DNA from: Sulfurimonas sp.
GTDB lineage: Bacteria > Campylobacterota > Campylobacteria > Campylobacterales > Sulfurimonadaceae
Reading direction: 5' to 3'
Length of the DNA stretch: 46,364 bases
NCBI GenBank assembly: GCA_026996295.1
Contig: JALWLL010000053.1
Span: 1 to 46,364, forward strand
Positions 33,894 through 42,147 of the stretch are shown in pieces (position 1 is the stretch's first letter; the number at the start of each line of letters is the position of its first letter). The notes beneath the pieces were generated by a model. That model ran no database searches and had not been told where the DNA came from. It saw only the letters and a program-made list of their open reading frames with translations. Both the position numbers and the translations under genes were made by a program.

Positions 33894-34859
33894 TTACTTT
33901 TTGTTTCTGCTGATAATAAGATAGATAAAAAACGGACCGCCTATAAATGCAGTCACTATCCCTATGGGAAGCTCACTTTGGGTATCGAGTACACGGGTGA
34001 GCGTGTCACAGGCTATAAGAAAAAGCCCGCCAAAAAGTGCCGTTTTGAGTATGCGCTTGTCCACACTGCTTGGGTAGAGCTTGGATACCATATGGGGGAT
34101 GATCAGCCCCACAAAGCCTATGGGACCGCTTATGCTTACAAGTGTACCGATGGCAAATGATGAGACGATGAGTAAAAAGAGGGTAAGTCTTTTTGTATGA
34201 ACCCCTTTAAGAGACGCGCTCTCATCAGAGATGCTCAGAAGCTGCAGTTCAAACCTAAAAAGGTAGATGCTCAGGATCAAAATGAGTGTGACCACTACAA
34301 GTACCAAGGGGTAAAACCACCCAATAACTGAGAGAGAACCCATAGTAAAGCGTATGAGCATATCGTTTTGGAGTGTATCTCCGAGGTAAAACAGCACCAT
34401 CAGTGCAGCGGAGTAAAAGAGTGAGAGGGCAATCCCTAAAAGTAACAGTGACTCTTGTTGTGAATTGCGTAAAAAGCGTGCAAGATACACAAGCAAAAAA
34501 ACAGTGAACATAGCACCCAAAAACCCAAAGATACTCATAGCCCCAAGACCAAAAAACAAGCTTGTAAGACCAAGCTTTATGGCTATCCCCGCCCCTAAAA
34601 CTGCACCGCTTGAGATCCCAAGCGTGTAGGGTGTCATAAGAGCATTTCTAAAAAGTGTCTGAAATAAAAGACCACTGAGAGCTAAAATGGCACCCGCTAA
34701 AAAGGCAAATGTGACGCGGGGAAGTCGAAGCTCAAAAAATATGCTTGAGCTGAGCGAATCAAAATGCAAAAGCTCGTTGATATTTATGGAAGCAGCACCC
34801 ACAAAGGGAGAGAGAAGCGCAATAGATACAAGAGTAAACCAGATAACAAACCTACTCAT
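33894..34859 (-). CDS. btuC: cobalamin-type ABC transporter permease (FecCD family)
   Basis: 321 residues from the ATG at 34859 (MSRFVIWFTLV), with about 9-10 membrane helices; the upstream extension of the frame overlaps the ATPase gene and is not supported. Family motifs include ELRLPRVTFAFLAGAILALS, then LMTPYTLGISSGAVLGAG, and GPIGFVGLIIPHMV. It forms the membrane channel for an iron-siderophore or cobalamin importer; its setting with TonB receptor, binding protein, ATPase and cobalamin synthesis genes favours corrinoids. The start overlaps the end of the ATPase gene by 8 nt. Confidence 0.88.
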   Translation of the reverse strand: MSRFVIWFTLVSIALLSPFVGAASININELLHFDSLSSSIFFELRLPRVTFAFLAGAILALSGLLFQTLFRNALMTPYTLGISSGAVLGAGIAIKLGLTSLFFGLGAMSIFGFLGAMFTVFLLVYLARFLRNSQQESLLLLGIALSLFYSAALMVLFYLGDTLQNDMLIRFTMGSLSVIGWFYPLVLVVVTLILILSIYLFRFELQLLSISDESASLKGVHTKRLTLFLLIVSSFAIGTLVSISGPIGFVGLIIPHMVSKLYPSSVDKRILKTALFGGLFLIACDTLTRVLDTQSELPIGIVTAFIGGPFFIYLIISRNKK

Positions 34860-35577
34860 ACTTGACCGCCAGATTGTCAAACTCAACCCCATAGAGCTTA
34901 TGAAGTACACTGTTTTGAAAAAAATTGTTTTTGTAAAAATCTGCTTTGGCGTCTTTGAAAAAAAGTACAGCAGAGTTGACAAATGCAGCAAGGTGCAGAT
35001 CATGCGTTATCAGTATGACCTGATGCGATCTTTGCAGTGCTTTGATGTGTTGTGCTATCACCCGAGAGTTGTAAGGATCAAGGTTCGCTGTAGGCTCATC
35101 AAGTATGATGATATCACTCTCTTGAGAAAGAGCACTTGCTATAAGTGCGAGTTGTTGCTCTCCTGAGCTTAAAGAGTGCAGGGTGTGGTTTTTTAGATGC
35201 TCAATATTGAGAAGTCGTAGATATTTCAGTGCGATCTGCCGATCTTGGTGTGTGTATTCAAAAAAACTTTTTTTGTAAGCAAATCTACCTAGAAGTACAA
35301 ACTCAAACAACTCTATGTAAGGATCGTAAACTTCCAGTTTTGCAGGTATATAAGAGATCAGTTTTGCTCTTTGTTTGTGTGAAATCTCTTTTATGTCATG
35401 GGAGTTAAGGTGTATGCTTCCTTGAAACTCTACAAGGTTGCAGAGTGATTTTGCAAAGGTGCTTTTACCCGAACCGTTTGCTCCAAGTATGCTCAAATGA
35501 GAGTCTATACGTAAAGAGATGTTCTCAAGAACACTTGTTCCATCAAAACGGCAACTCAGAGAATCGATCTCAATCAT
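34852..35577 (-). CDS. btuD: cobalamin-type ABC transporter ATPase
   Basis: About 241 residues. Walker A is GANGSGKST, the signature motif is LSSGEQQLALIASAL and Walker B is IIILDEPTANLD, followed by the switch His in LITHDLHLAA. It powers the FecCD-family importer encoded just downstream. The ATG at 35577 is preferred over an in-frame GTG at 35580; either way the start lies inside the end of the binding-protein gene. Assignment to corrinoids rather than iron rests on context. Confidence 0.88.
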   Translation of the reverse strand: MIEIDSLSCRFDGTSVLENISLRIDSHLSILGANGSGKSTFAKSLCNLVEFQGSIHLNSHDIKEISHKQRAKLISYIPAKLEVYDPYIELFEFVLLGRFAYKKSFFEYTHQDRQIALKYLRLLNIEHLKNHTLHSLSSGEQQLALIASALSQESDIIILDEPTANLDPYNSRVIAQHIKALQRSHQVILITHDLHLAAFVNSAVLFFKDAKADFYKNNFFQNSVLHKLYGVEFDNLAVKYE

Positions 35578-36400
35578 CACTCATCTCTTGAGAGAGTCTT
35601 TGTATGGTAAGGGCTATTCTGTGTGAAGGGATATGGATATACTCCTCATCAACGATACTGATCTTTTTGTTTTTTGAAGCGTTTATGGGCAGCGCATACC
35701 AGCTTTGAAGCGCTTTTTTGATATCGGTGTTTGGATGGCTTTTTTTTGAATGGAGTATGATCACCTGATCAGGATTGAGTGCTATGATATTTTCATAACT
35801 TAAAACAGGCTGTTGTGTGTTGTCGCTTGTGTAAGCGTTTGTGTTGCCACTCAGTTTAATGATCTCATCAAAAAAGATGTTGTTACCTGCGATATATGTT
35901 CTGCTTCTGAGATCATCTCTGAGTCCGTACACAATCATAACGCTATGGGGTGTTTTTGTTTTTTTTATAGAGTCTATTGCAGTTGTTATGTTATGGAGGA
36001 GCTGTTGCTCTTTTGATTCTTGTGCGTTGAGAGCACTTGAAATTTTTTGTATAGAGTTTTGGATATCTCGGATGCTTTGAAGACGTACCATAAGTGTTTT
36101 GATATGAAATTTTTTTAGTTTTTGAAGTGTCCGAAAGTTAAATGTCTGTCCAATGACCAAAGTGGGGGAGAGTGCTAAGATCTTTTCTATATTTGGCTGT
36201 GTGTAACCCCCTATAACCGGAAGTTTGAGTGCCTCTTTTGGATAAAGGGAGTAAGAACTTGTTCCAACAAGCGTATCCCCCTTTTCAAGTGCAAAAACGA
36301 TCTCTGTTATGGAGGGACTCAGGGAGACAACCCTCTCTTGAGCCACAGCACCGAGGCTTAGTACAAAAAGGAGAATGAATGAAAAGATTTTTGTACCCAC
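35570..36400 (-). CDS. btuF: periplasmic cobalamin-type binding protein
   Basis: A 276-residue exported protein of the FecB/BtuF family. GTG at 36400 lies 8 nt after AAAGG and opens a signal peptide (KIFSFILLFVLSLGAVAQ). The mature part begins RVVSLSPSITEIVFALEKGD, then VGTSSYSLYPKEALKLPVIG, GGYTQPNIEKILALSPTLVI and a long backbone helix. It should deliver a corrinoid from the outer-membrane receptor to the BtuCD importer. It lies 26 nt behind the receptor gene and overlaps btuD. Confidence 0.86.
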   Translation of the reverse strand: MGTKIFSFILLFVLSLGAVAQERVVSLSPSITEIVFALEKGDTLVGTSSYSLYPKEALKLPVIGGYTQPNIEKILALSPTLVIGQTFNFRTLQKLKKFHIKTLMVRLQSIRDIQNSIQKISSALNAQESKEQQLLHNITTAIDSIKKTKTPHSVMIVYGLRDDLRSRTYIAGNNIFFDEIIKLSGNTNAYTSDNTQQPVLSYENIIALNPDQVIILHSKKSHPNTDIKKALQSWYALPINASKNKKISIVDEEYIHIPSHRIALTIQRLSQEMSDD

Positions 36401-36426
36401 GGCAGAGACCTTTTTTGTGTATTGTA

Positions 36427-38259
36427 TTAAAATTTAGCTTTGATTCCTACATAACCACTTCTAGGAGCTGTAGCATAGCCGTCTATTACCTGATAGTATC
36501 TGTTTGTGATATTGTCAAGTTTTGCATATACCTGAAATTGTTTGTTCACATCATAGTTTATAACACCGTTAGCTACAAGGTACTCACCTGTTTGTGCTCC
36601 CTGATTATCTGCTGAGTCGTATCTTTTACCGATATACTGGGCACTAAGAGCAAAGTGAACTTTTTCAAAACCATAATAATCAACACTTACATTGAGTGTA
36701 GAGAGTGCACGTCTTGCCAGTGCTATGCCATTGTTGTCCTCAGCTTTTAGAAGGCGGGTGTAGTTTGCACTTACAAGTGTGTCTTGAAGGAGTTCATCGC
36801 TGTACTCAAGCTCATAACCGTTGATAGTTGAGGTGCCACTAAGGTTATTGTACTTTCCTGCAATAGGTCCACTCCATCCATCAGGGTCATAGTAGTCGAT
36901 CATATCTTTGATATCACTGTTAAAGTAAGTGACCTTCCATGCTTTGTAGCCTACTGAGATATCATAAGAGAGAGTGCTCTCCGGAGTAAGATCTTTATTT
37001 CCGTATGTTGGATCATAAAGGTTGTAGAGTGTCGGTACATTGTAAGCGGTACCGATATTTGCTGTTGCATAAAGCCCTTTGAACTTAGAAGCGATATGTT
37101 TGATACCGATTTTGCCTGTTAGTTTGTTATCAAACTCATCGTAGGTATCATATCGAAGTGATTGTGTAAATATTGTTTTTCCACCGATGAGACCTTCAAA
37201 GCTGTTGGAGTTTGTCAAAAATCCTGCTGTATTGTTATAACGCTCATTAAGATCATTTTTATGCTTAAACACTTTATGATCAATACCCCATACCAAAAAG
37301 TCTTCCTCTGCGTAAGATATTTTAGATTTGAGACCATACTCACGTACTGTTCCGTCATACTCTCCATAAGCGTACTCTCTTGAGAACACAGAGTGCTTGG
37401 TATATATGTCAAGTTCGTTGAAGCTGTCTATGTGATGGAAGTTGATCTTGCTGAACGTATCGCGTGTAGTGCTTAAAGCATTACCATCCGGATCACCATA
37501 GGTGTCATAGTGATTTGTAGCATCGATAAGGGTGTGTTCGATATCTATTGTGTTTGTATCGTTGAAGTTGAAGCCCGCTTTGATCGTGGAGGTGGTGTTG
37601 ACATAACCATCTGTTTCATAGTTGTCTATATCTTCTCCCCTTGGGGCTTGTGCTGTAAAACCATCTGTTGTAAGCTTTGAAGAAGCAAGATCAATATAAT
37701 AGTTATCCGCTTTATAAGAGGCTCTTGCACCATATTTTCTTGTTTTAAAACTTCCAACTTCCAAGTGTGCAGAAGCGTGAAGCCCTTTTTGGGCACTTTT
37801 AGTGATGATGTTGATCACACCCGCACTTGCATCTGCGCCCCATACACCCGACTGAGCACCTTTAATCACCTCGATCTGCTCAATATCATTGATCATCAAA
37901 TGCTCAAATGGGGCACCGTTGAGACCTGTTATATCGTTATAACGGATACCGTCTATAAGTACAAGTACACGTTTTGAGTTCATCCCTCTTACATAAACAG
38001 AAGTGCTCTTACCAAGCCCACCGTTACTTGTAACGTTAATACCCGGGAGTGTGTTGAGCGCTTCTGTAACGGTGGTGTATTTTTTTTCCTCTATCTCTGC
38101 TGCTGTTATGATGTTGACATCAGCAGTGACATCTTGAAGCGGTTGAGAAGTTTTAGAAGCACTGTAAACAGTGACAGGAGCCAGCTCTAGTGCATCAGCG
38201 GCATTGAGTGAAGTGAGTAAAACACCACAGAGAAGTGAAAGTTTTATTGTTTGTTGCAT
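36427..38259 (-). CDS. btuB: TonB-dependent outer-membrane receptor, BtuB-like
   Basis: A 610-residue receptor, close to E. coli BtuB length. A signal peptide (about 1-20) leads to a TonB-box-like strand APVTVYSASKT, then the plug domain: DVNIITAAEIEEKKYTTVTE, LNTLPGINVT, SVYVRGMNSKRVLVLIDGIR, EVIKGAQSGVWGADASAGVI. A 22-strand-type barrel follows and ends in GYVGIKAKF with terminal Phe. It should import corrinoids across the outer membrane with energy from TonB-ExbBD, which are not in this window. It heads a minus-strand run of ten or eleven genes. Cobalamin specificity is inferred from its neighbours. Confidence 0.88.
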   Translation of the reverse strand: MQQTIKLSLLCGVLLTSLNAADALELAPVTVYSASKTSQPLQDVTADVNIITAAEIEEKKYTTVTEALNTLPGINVTSNGGLGKSTSVYVRGMNSKRVLVLIDGIRYNDITGLNGAPFEHLMINDIEQIEVIKGAQSGVWGADASAGVINIITKSAQKGLHASAHLEVGSFKTRKYGARASYKADNYYIDLASSKLTTDGFTAQAPRGEDIDNYETDGYVNTTSTIKAGFNFNDTNTIDIEHTLIDATNHYDTYGDPDGNALSTTRDTFSKINFHHIDSFNELDIYTKHSVFSREYAYGEYDGTVREYGLKSKISYAEEDFLVWGIDHKVFKHKNDLNERYNNTAGFLTNSNSFEGLIGGKTIFTQSLRYDTYDEFDNKLTGKIGIKHIASKFKGLYATANIGTAYNVPTLYNLYDPTYGNKDLTPESTLSYDISVGYKAWKVTYFNSDIKDMIDYYDPDGWSGPIAGKYNNLSGTSTINGYELEYSDELLQDTLVSANYTRLLKAEDNNGIALARRALSTLNVSVDYYGFEKVHFALSAQYIGKRYDSADNQGAQTGEYLVANGVINYDVNKQFQVYAKLDNITNRYYQVIDGYATAPRSGYVGIKAKF

Positions 38260-38317
38260 AGGTATATTCCTTGTATTTGTTGTTTTTGTGTTTGTTAGTT
38301 TGTTGTTATCTTAGAAG

Positions 38318-38407
38318 TTAGTGATCTGGAGGGGAGTTGATTTTGAGTCGAAGGGGTTTTCCATCAAGTGTGCATAAAGAAGCACTCAAAGCTACAAGTT
38401 TTTGCAT
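38318..38407 (-). CDS. possible 29-residue leader peptide before btuB
   Basis: A small frame from ATG (38407) to TAA encodes MQKLVALSASLCTLDGKPLR followed by nine residues ending in PPDH. It ends 58 nt before btuB. The ribosome-binding site is poor and no regulatory codon run is visible. It could be a leader peptide, a gene remnant or chance; I have no homologue in mind. Confidence 0.25.
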   Translation of the reverse strand: MQKLVALSASLCTLDGKPLRLKINSPPDH

Positions 38408-38435
38408 AGATATATATGCTTGAATAGCTGTTAAT

Positions 38436-38451
38436 GTAAAATAATTTTTAC
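38436..38451. promoter_or_regulatory. perfect palindrome, possible operator
   Basis: GTAAAATAATTTTTAC is an inverted repeat with 6-bp arms around TAAT. It lies about 30 bp upstream of the possible leader frame and within TTAATGTAAAAT, which partly recurs at 38521. Confidence 0.35.
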
Positions 38452-38522
38452 CAAAACCTTTAGGAAGACGCACATAAACTCTTTTTGAAAAATATTTTCG
38501 TAATTGTAGCGATATAGCTTTA

Positions 38523-38536
38523 ATGTAATTTTACAT
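38523..38536. promoter_or_regulatory. second palindrome in the btuB/NFACT spacer
   Basis: ATGTAATTTTACAT has 6-bp arms ATGTAA/TTACAT around TT. It is about 85 bp from the first palindrome and nearer the NFACT gene. Confidence 0.35.
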
Positions 38537-38608
38537 ACTTTGTCACACCTAAGAGTTTCTTTTTCTGTGATACAATCATAGATACAAAAATAAACAACGT
38601 TGGAACAG

Positions 38609-39943
38609 ATGAAGCTTTCACACCTAAGACAGATAGTAACATATCTGCAAAATTTTAAAAAGATTTCTGCCATACATAGAGTTTCAGACACTATACTCAA
38701 AATAGTGTTTGATAAGGATGAGAGTATCTATTTTGAGATGCAGCGTTCAAACTCAAGCATATTTAAGTGTAACTCCTATGCCCGCTCAAAAGTCTATAAT
38801 GCCCCTTTTGATGTTGTATTGGCAAAGCGTTTGAACCGCTCCAATATCTTAGAAGTTACGCTGCTTAACAACGACAAAATTATAAGGTTTACAACCTCCA
38901 TAGCCTCCGCGTATAAAAAAGAGATCACCTACTTGCAGTTTGAGTTTACCGGCAAGTACACAAATGTCATTATACTTGATGAAAACGAGATCGTTTTAGA
39001 AGCTCTTCGCCATATTGATCTTTTTTCATCGTTTCGTGAAGTGCGTGTCGGACAAAAACTTCTGGATATTCCGAGTGCACCTTTTGTAGCAAAAGAGTAT
39101 CAGATTGAGGATATAGAGGCTTTTTTATATGAGCAGTTTGCAAAAGAGCAACAACAAAAACTCGCATCACTCAAAAAACAAAAGATTGCACTTTTACATA
39201 AAAAGCTTAAACGTCTGCAAAAACTTTATGATGCACTTGAAAATGAAGAAGAGCTTTTAAAAGAGGCGCAGAAGTATGAGCACTATGGAAATCTCGTGCT
39301 CTCCCAAATGCATACGATAAAGCCTTATGAAAAGGTGCTGCATCTTAAAGAGTATGATGGTTCCACCAAAACACTCGAGCTGGCAAAAACATACCCGAGT
39401 GTGGCGCTTGTGGCAAATGATCTTTTCTCAAAAAGTAAAAAAGCAAAGCAAAAAGCAAAAAATCTTCACATAGAAAAAGACTCACTCTCTTCAAAGATAG
39501 AGCATATAAAACACTTTATACATATAGTTGAGCAAGCAAAGGATGTCGCAAAGATAGCACTGCTTTTTCCTAAAAAGATCCAAGGTAAAAAAAACAAACA
39601 CAACGATGCCATAGAGGTTTTTTGGATAGAGGGTTATAAAGTGCAACTTGGCAAAAGTGAAAAAGGCAATATTGAACTTCTTAAAAATGCGCGTGCACGT
39701 GATATATGGATCCATATGAAAGAGCGTCCCTCAGCACATGTGATCATTACAACGGATAAGCAAAACCTTCCTCAACATATCATAGAATCTGCCGCAAGGT
39801 TGTGTGTGGAGTTTACTATGTTTGAGAAAGGGCGCTATTTGGTCGATTATACTCCTAGAAGAGAGGTCAGTATCCAAGAGGGTGCCAATGTGCTTTATAA
39901 CAAATATAAAACCATAGAAGTAGATACAAGAGATGAACGCTAA
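38609..39943 (+). CDS. NFACT family protein (FbpA/RqcH-like)
   Basis: About 444 residues. The N-terminal NFACT-N domain (MKLSHLRQIVTYLQNFKKIS, then RVSDTILKIVFDK, then LQFEFTGKYTNVIILDE) is followed by a coiled coil of about 130 residues (QKIALLHKKLKRLQKLYDAL). The C-terminal NFACT-R/DUF814 domain carries ARDIWIHMKERPSAHVIITT. Relatives bind 60S/50S ribosomal subunits with peptidyl-tRNA and, in Bacillus, add alanine tails in ribosome quality control; whether this short Campylobacterota version does so is not known to me. The ATG at 38609 fits the family start; an in-frame TTG at 38600 is less likely. Confidence 0.85.
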   Translation: MKLSHLRQIVTYLQNFKKISAIHRVSDTILKIVFDKDESIYFEMQRSNSSIFKCNSYARSKVYNAPFDVVLAKRLNRSNILEVTLLNNDKIIRFTTSIASAYKKEITYLQFEFTGKYTNVIILDENEIVLEALRHIDLFSSFREVRVGQKLLDIPSAPFVAKEYQIEDIEAFLYEQFAKEQQQKLASLKKQKIALLHKKLKRLQKLYDALENEEELLKEAQKYEHYGNLVLSQMHTIKPYEKVLHLKEYDGSTKTLELAKTYPSVALVANDLFSKSKKAKQKAKNLHIEKDSLSSKIEHIKHFIHIVEQAKDVAKIALLFPKKIQGKKNKHNDAIEVFWIEGYKVQLGKSEKGNIELLKNARARDIWIHMKERPSAHVIITTDKQNLPQHIIESAARLCVEFTMFEKGRYLVDYTPRREVSIQEGANVLYNKYKTIEVDTRDER

Positions 39944-39964
39944 AACAATGCAAAGGAGACGGCT

Positions 39965-40270
39965 ATGTTAGGTCCGGTAGAAAACACCATCTATGTCAAT
40001 CAGCAAACAGCGAGCATAGCATCTGTAAAAGGGAACCAGATAAACCGTTTTGATTTGCAAAATGTAGCTGCTCAGGCTATTGTGAATGAGAAAGAGAAAG
40101 AGGTTTTAGAAGTGCGTCCCGCAGAGGAAAACCATGAGATCGATCCTGAGCGTGAGCATGAGAAAAACGGAGCCGACCAGGAAAATAAAAGAGATCGAAA
40201 AAAGAAAAAAGGGGAGCAAGAGGAGCAGGGGAGTGAATCCCATCTGTATAAGTTAGATATTAAAGTGTGA
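39965..40270 (+). CDS. small charged hypothetical protein
   Basis: A 101-residue protein. A short ordered start (GPVENTIYVNQQTASIASVK) and an amphipathic helix (FDLQNVAAQAIVNEKEKE) lead into a highly charged Glu/Lys/Arg tail (EHEKNGADQENKRDRKKKK), ending in HLYKLDIKV. It has no signal peptide or membrane helix. AAGGAGA lies before the ATG at 39965, 21 nt after the NFACT gene, so the two are probably cotranscribed. I recall similar proteins in related bacteria but no function. Confidence 0.75.
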   Translation: MLGPVENTIYVNQQTASIASVKGNQINRFDLQNVAAQAIVNEKEKEVLEVRPAEENHEIDPEREHEKNGADQENKRDRKKKKGEQEEQGSESHLYKLDIKV

Positions 40271-40276
40271 ATTAGG

Positions 40277-40282
40277 TATAAT
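40277..40282 (+). promoter_or_regulatory. putative -10 box of the cdsA operon
   Basis: TATAAT lies 40 bp before the cdsA ATG and just after the stop of the charged small protein. It probably starts the cdsA-dxr-kinase-tsaD transcript. Confidence 0.5.
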
Positions 40283-40322
40283 CTCCCATTCGTTTTTCAC
40301 TAGAAACATTCAAGGGATACTC

Positions 40323-41078
40323 ATGGGCATTTTTGCAAAACATAAACAAAGAATAGTAACAGGAGTGGCTCTTGTTGTCGCTGTTTTACTCATAGGTCTT
40401 ATAGATAACTTCTTTTTAATGTGGCTTGTTTTTGGAGCCGTTTATCTCCTTGCCTTTCATGAAGCGGTCAAACTTTTTGGTGTTGAGAACAATTCCCTTT
40501 ATTTTTATGCTCTTGTTCTTTGGGTATTTGCAGGTATCTACCCCTATGGTGATGATCTGTTTGTACTAGCGGGTATTGTGTATGCGAGTGCTGTTGCTTA
40601 TAACAAAGAGATGCAGTGGAGAAACTTTTTACCTTTTCTCTACCCGACTGCCGGGATGCTTTTTATGTTCACCATGTATCAGGAGTATGGCACCTTGGCA
40701 CTTTTATGGCTGTTGGTCGTAGTTGCCATGACCGATGTGGGTGCGTATGCAGTTGGCAAAAGTATAGGCAAAACCCGTTTTTGTGAGACAAGCCCCAACA
40801 AAACCATGGAGGGTGTGATCGGCGGCATAGTCGTTGCAACACTGAGTGGTATGTTTATAGGGCTTACTTTTGTTGATCTTTGGATCTCTTTTGTGATCTC
40901 TTTTGTGGTTGCAACAAGTTCCATTTTTGGAGATCTTTTTGAGAGTTCGCTCAAACGCAAAGCCGGTGTCAAAGACAGCGGCGACATACTTCCGGGGCAC
41001 GGCGGTGTTCTTGATCGTATTGATGGTTACCTTTTTGGCTCTGTAGTGATGCTTGTACTTCTTAGAGGCTTGGTCTAA
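40323..41078 (+). CDS. cdsA: phosphatidate cytidylyltransferase
   Basis: A 251-residue inner-membrane enzyme with about 7-8 helices. The C-terminal CDP-diglyceride synthase signature is complete: SSIFGDLFESSLKRKAGVKD, then SGDILPGHGGVLDRIDGYLF. Earlier, MTDVGAYAVGKSIGKTRFCE and SPNKTMEGVIGG match the family. It makes CDP-diacylglycerol from phosphatidate and CTP, the precursor of all phospholipids. The TAA stop is followed after one nucleotide by the TTG start of dxr. Confidence 0.95.
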   Translation: MGIFAKHKQRIVTGVALVVAVLLIGLIDNFFLMWLVFGAVYLLAFHEAVKLFGVENNSLYFYALVLWVFAGIYPYGDDLFVLAGIVYASAVAYNKEMQWRNFLPFLYPTAGMLFMFTMYQEYGTLALLWLLVVVAMTDVGAYAVGKSIGKTRFCETSPNKTMEGVIGGIVVATLSGMFIGLTFVDLWISFVISFVVATSSIFGDLFESSLKRKAGVKDSGDILPGHGGVLDRIDGYLFGSVVMLVLLRGLV

Positions 41079-41079
41079 T

Positions 41080-42147
41080 TTGATACTTCTAGGATCAACC
41101 GGCTCTATAGGGGTAAATACTCTTGAGATTGCAAAGAAGTTTTCTATAGATGTAGAGGTCTTGGTTGCGGGGAAAAATATAGAGCTTTTAAACCGACAGA
41201 TCGCTGAGCATTCTCCAAAAGTTGTCGTTATTGCCGATAAAGAGGATCTTCATAAGGTAGAGCACAGTAGGGTTTACTATGGTGAAAATGCTATTGTAGA
41301 AGTGATCCAAGATGCCAAAAGCAGCCTGCTGGTGAATGCTCTTGTAGGTTTTTTGGGTCTTCGTCCTACGCTTAAAGCACTTGAGTGTGGTAAAAAGATC
41401 GCTTTGGCAAACAAAGAATCCCTGGTCGCCTGTGGTGCATTTATAGATATAAGTAAAATTCAGCCCATAGACAGTGAGCATTTTGGTTTATGGTATTTGA
41501 TGCAAAACAGACCTGTTAGCAAGATGATCATCACTGCAAGCGGTGGGGCATTTCGTGATTGGGAAATCGCAAAATTACACACGGCAACACTAAAAGACAC
41601 TCAAAAACACCCAAACTGGTCGATGGGACAAAAGATAACCATAGACTCTGCAACCATGGTAAACAAGCTCTTTGAGCTACTAGAAGCAAGATGGCTTTTT
41701 GGTCCCGGAAAATATGATGCTATAATAGAGACAAAGTCTTTGATACACGCCCTCATAGATTTTAAAGACGGTTCAACCACGGCACATTTTGCCCATGCAA
41801 GTATGCAACTTCCAATAGCGTATGCTCTTGATGCAGATATGCAGGAAAATATTTTAGAACATGTTGATCTTCTTGAGGTGGGTTCTTTGGAGTTTCGAGA
41901 GATAACGAGTGATCGTTATCCTGTTTGGCAGATCAAAAAGGATCTATTACAAAATCCTGAGCGTGGCGTTGTCGTCAATGCTGCCAATGAGGCGGCCATA
42001 GAGAAGTTTATAGCGCGTGAGATAGGTTTTATGGATATAAGTAAACATATTATCAACGCGTATGAGAAGTTTCATAGACTTCCAAAAGATGTAGAGGATG
42101 TGTTTGCAATGGACACAGAAGTAAGGGACTTTGTAAGGCATATATGA
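41080..42147 (+). CDS. dxr: 1-deoxy-D-xylulose 5-phosphate reductoisomerase
   Basis: 355 residues from a TTG start at 41080, which gives the family N-terminus MILLGSTGSIGVNTLEIAKK (NADPH site). An upstream TTG at 41053 would lie inside cdsA and adds residues without a family match. Catalytic landmarks are LANKESLVACG, DSEHFGLW, SGGAFRDW and IDSATMVNKLFELLEARWLF. It performs the committed step of the non-mevalonate isoprenoid pathway, forming methylerythritol phosphate. AGAGG lies about 11 nt before the TTG. Start and stop positions show coupling to cdsA and to the histidine kinase. Confidence 0.94.
   Translation: MILLGSTGSIGVNTLEIAKKFSIDVEVLVAGKNIELLNRQIAEHSPKVVVIADKEDLHKVEHSRVYYGENAIVEVIQDAKSSLLVNALVGFLGLRPTLKALECGKKIALANKESLVACGAFIDISKIQPIDSEHFGLWYLMQNRPVSKMIITASGGAFRDWEIAKLHTATLKDTQKHPNWSMGQKITIDSATMVNKLFELLEARWLFGPGKYDAIIETKSLIHALIDFKDGSTTAHFAHASMQLPIAYALDADMQENILEHVDLLEVGSLEFREITSDRYPVWQIKKDLLQNPERGVVVNAANEAAIEKFIAREIGFMDISKHIINAYEKFHRLPKDVEDVFAMDTEVRDFVRHI

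Larger units (their letters stand above)
38260..38608. other. divergent regulatory region between btuB and the NFACT gene
   Basis: About 350 bp without a standard gene. It holds a possible 29-codon frame on the minus strand (38318-38407), two short palindromes (38436-38451 and 38523-38536) that share the word TTAATGTAA, and AT-rich promoter-like DNA. I searched both strands for the conserved cobalamin riboswitch B12 box and saw none. An AAGGAA site for btuB lies near 38270. Confidence 0.6.

Noticed and set aside
38260-38600. Cobalamin riboswitch upstream of btuB
   Set aside because: No B12-box-like sequence or flanking paired elements could be recognised on the btuB strand. A covariance search would be decisive.
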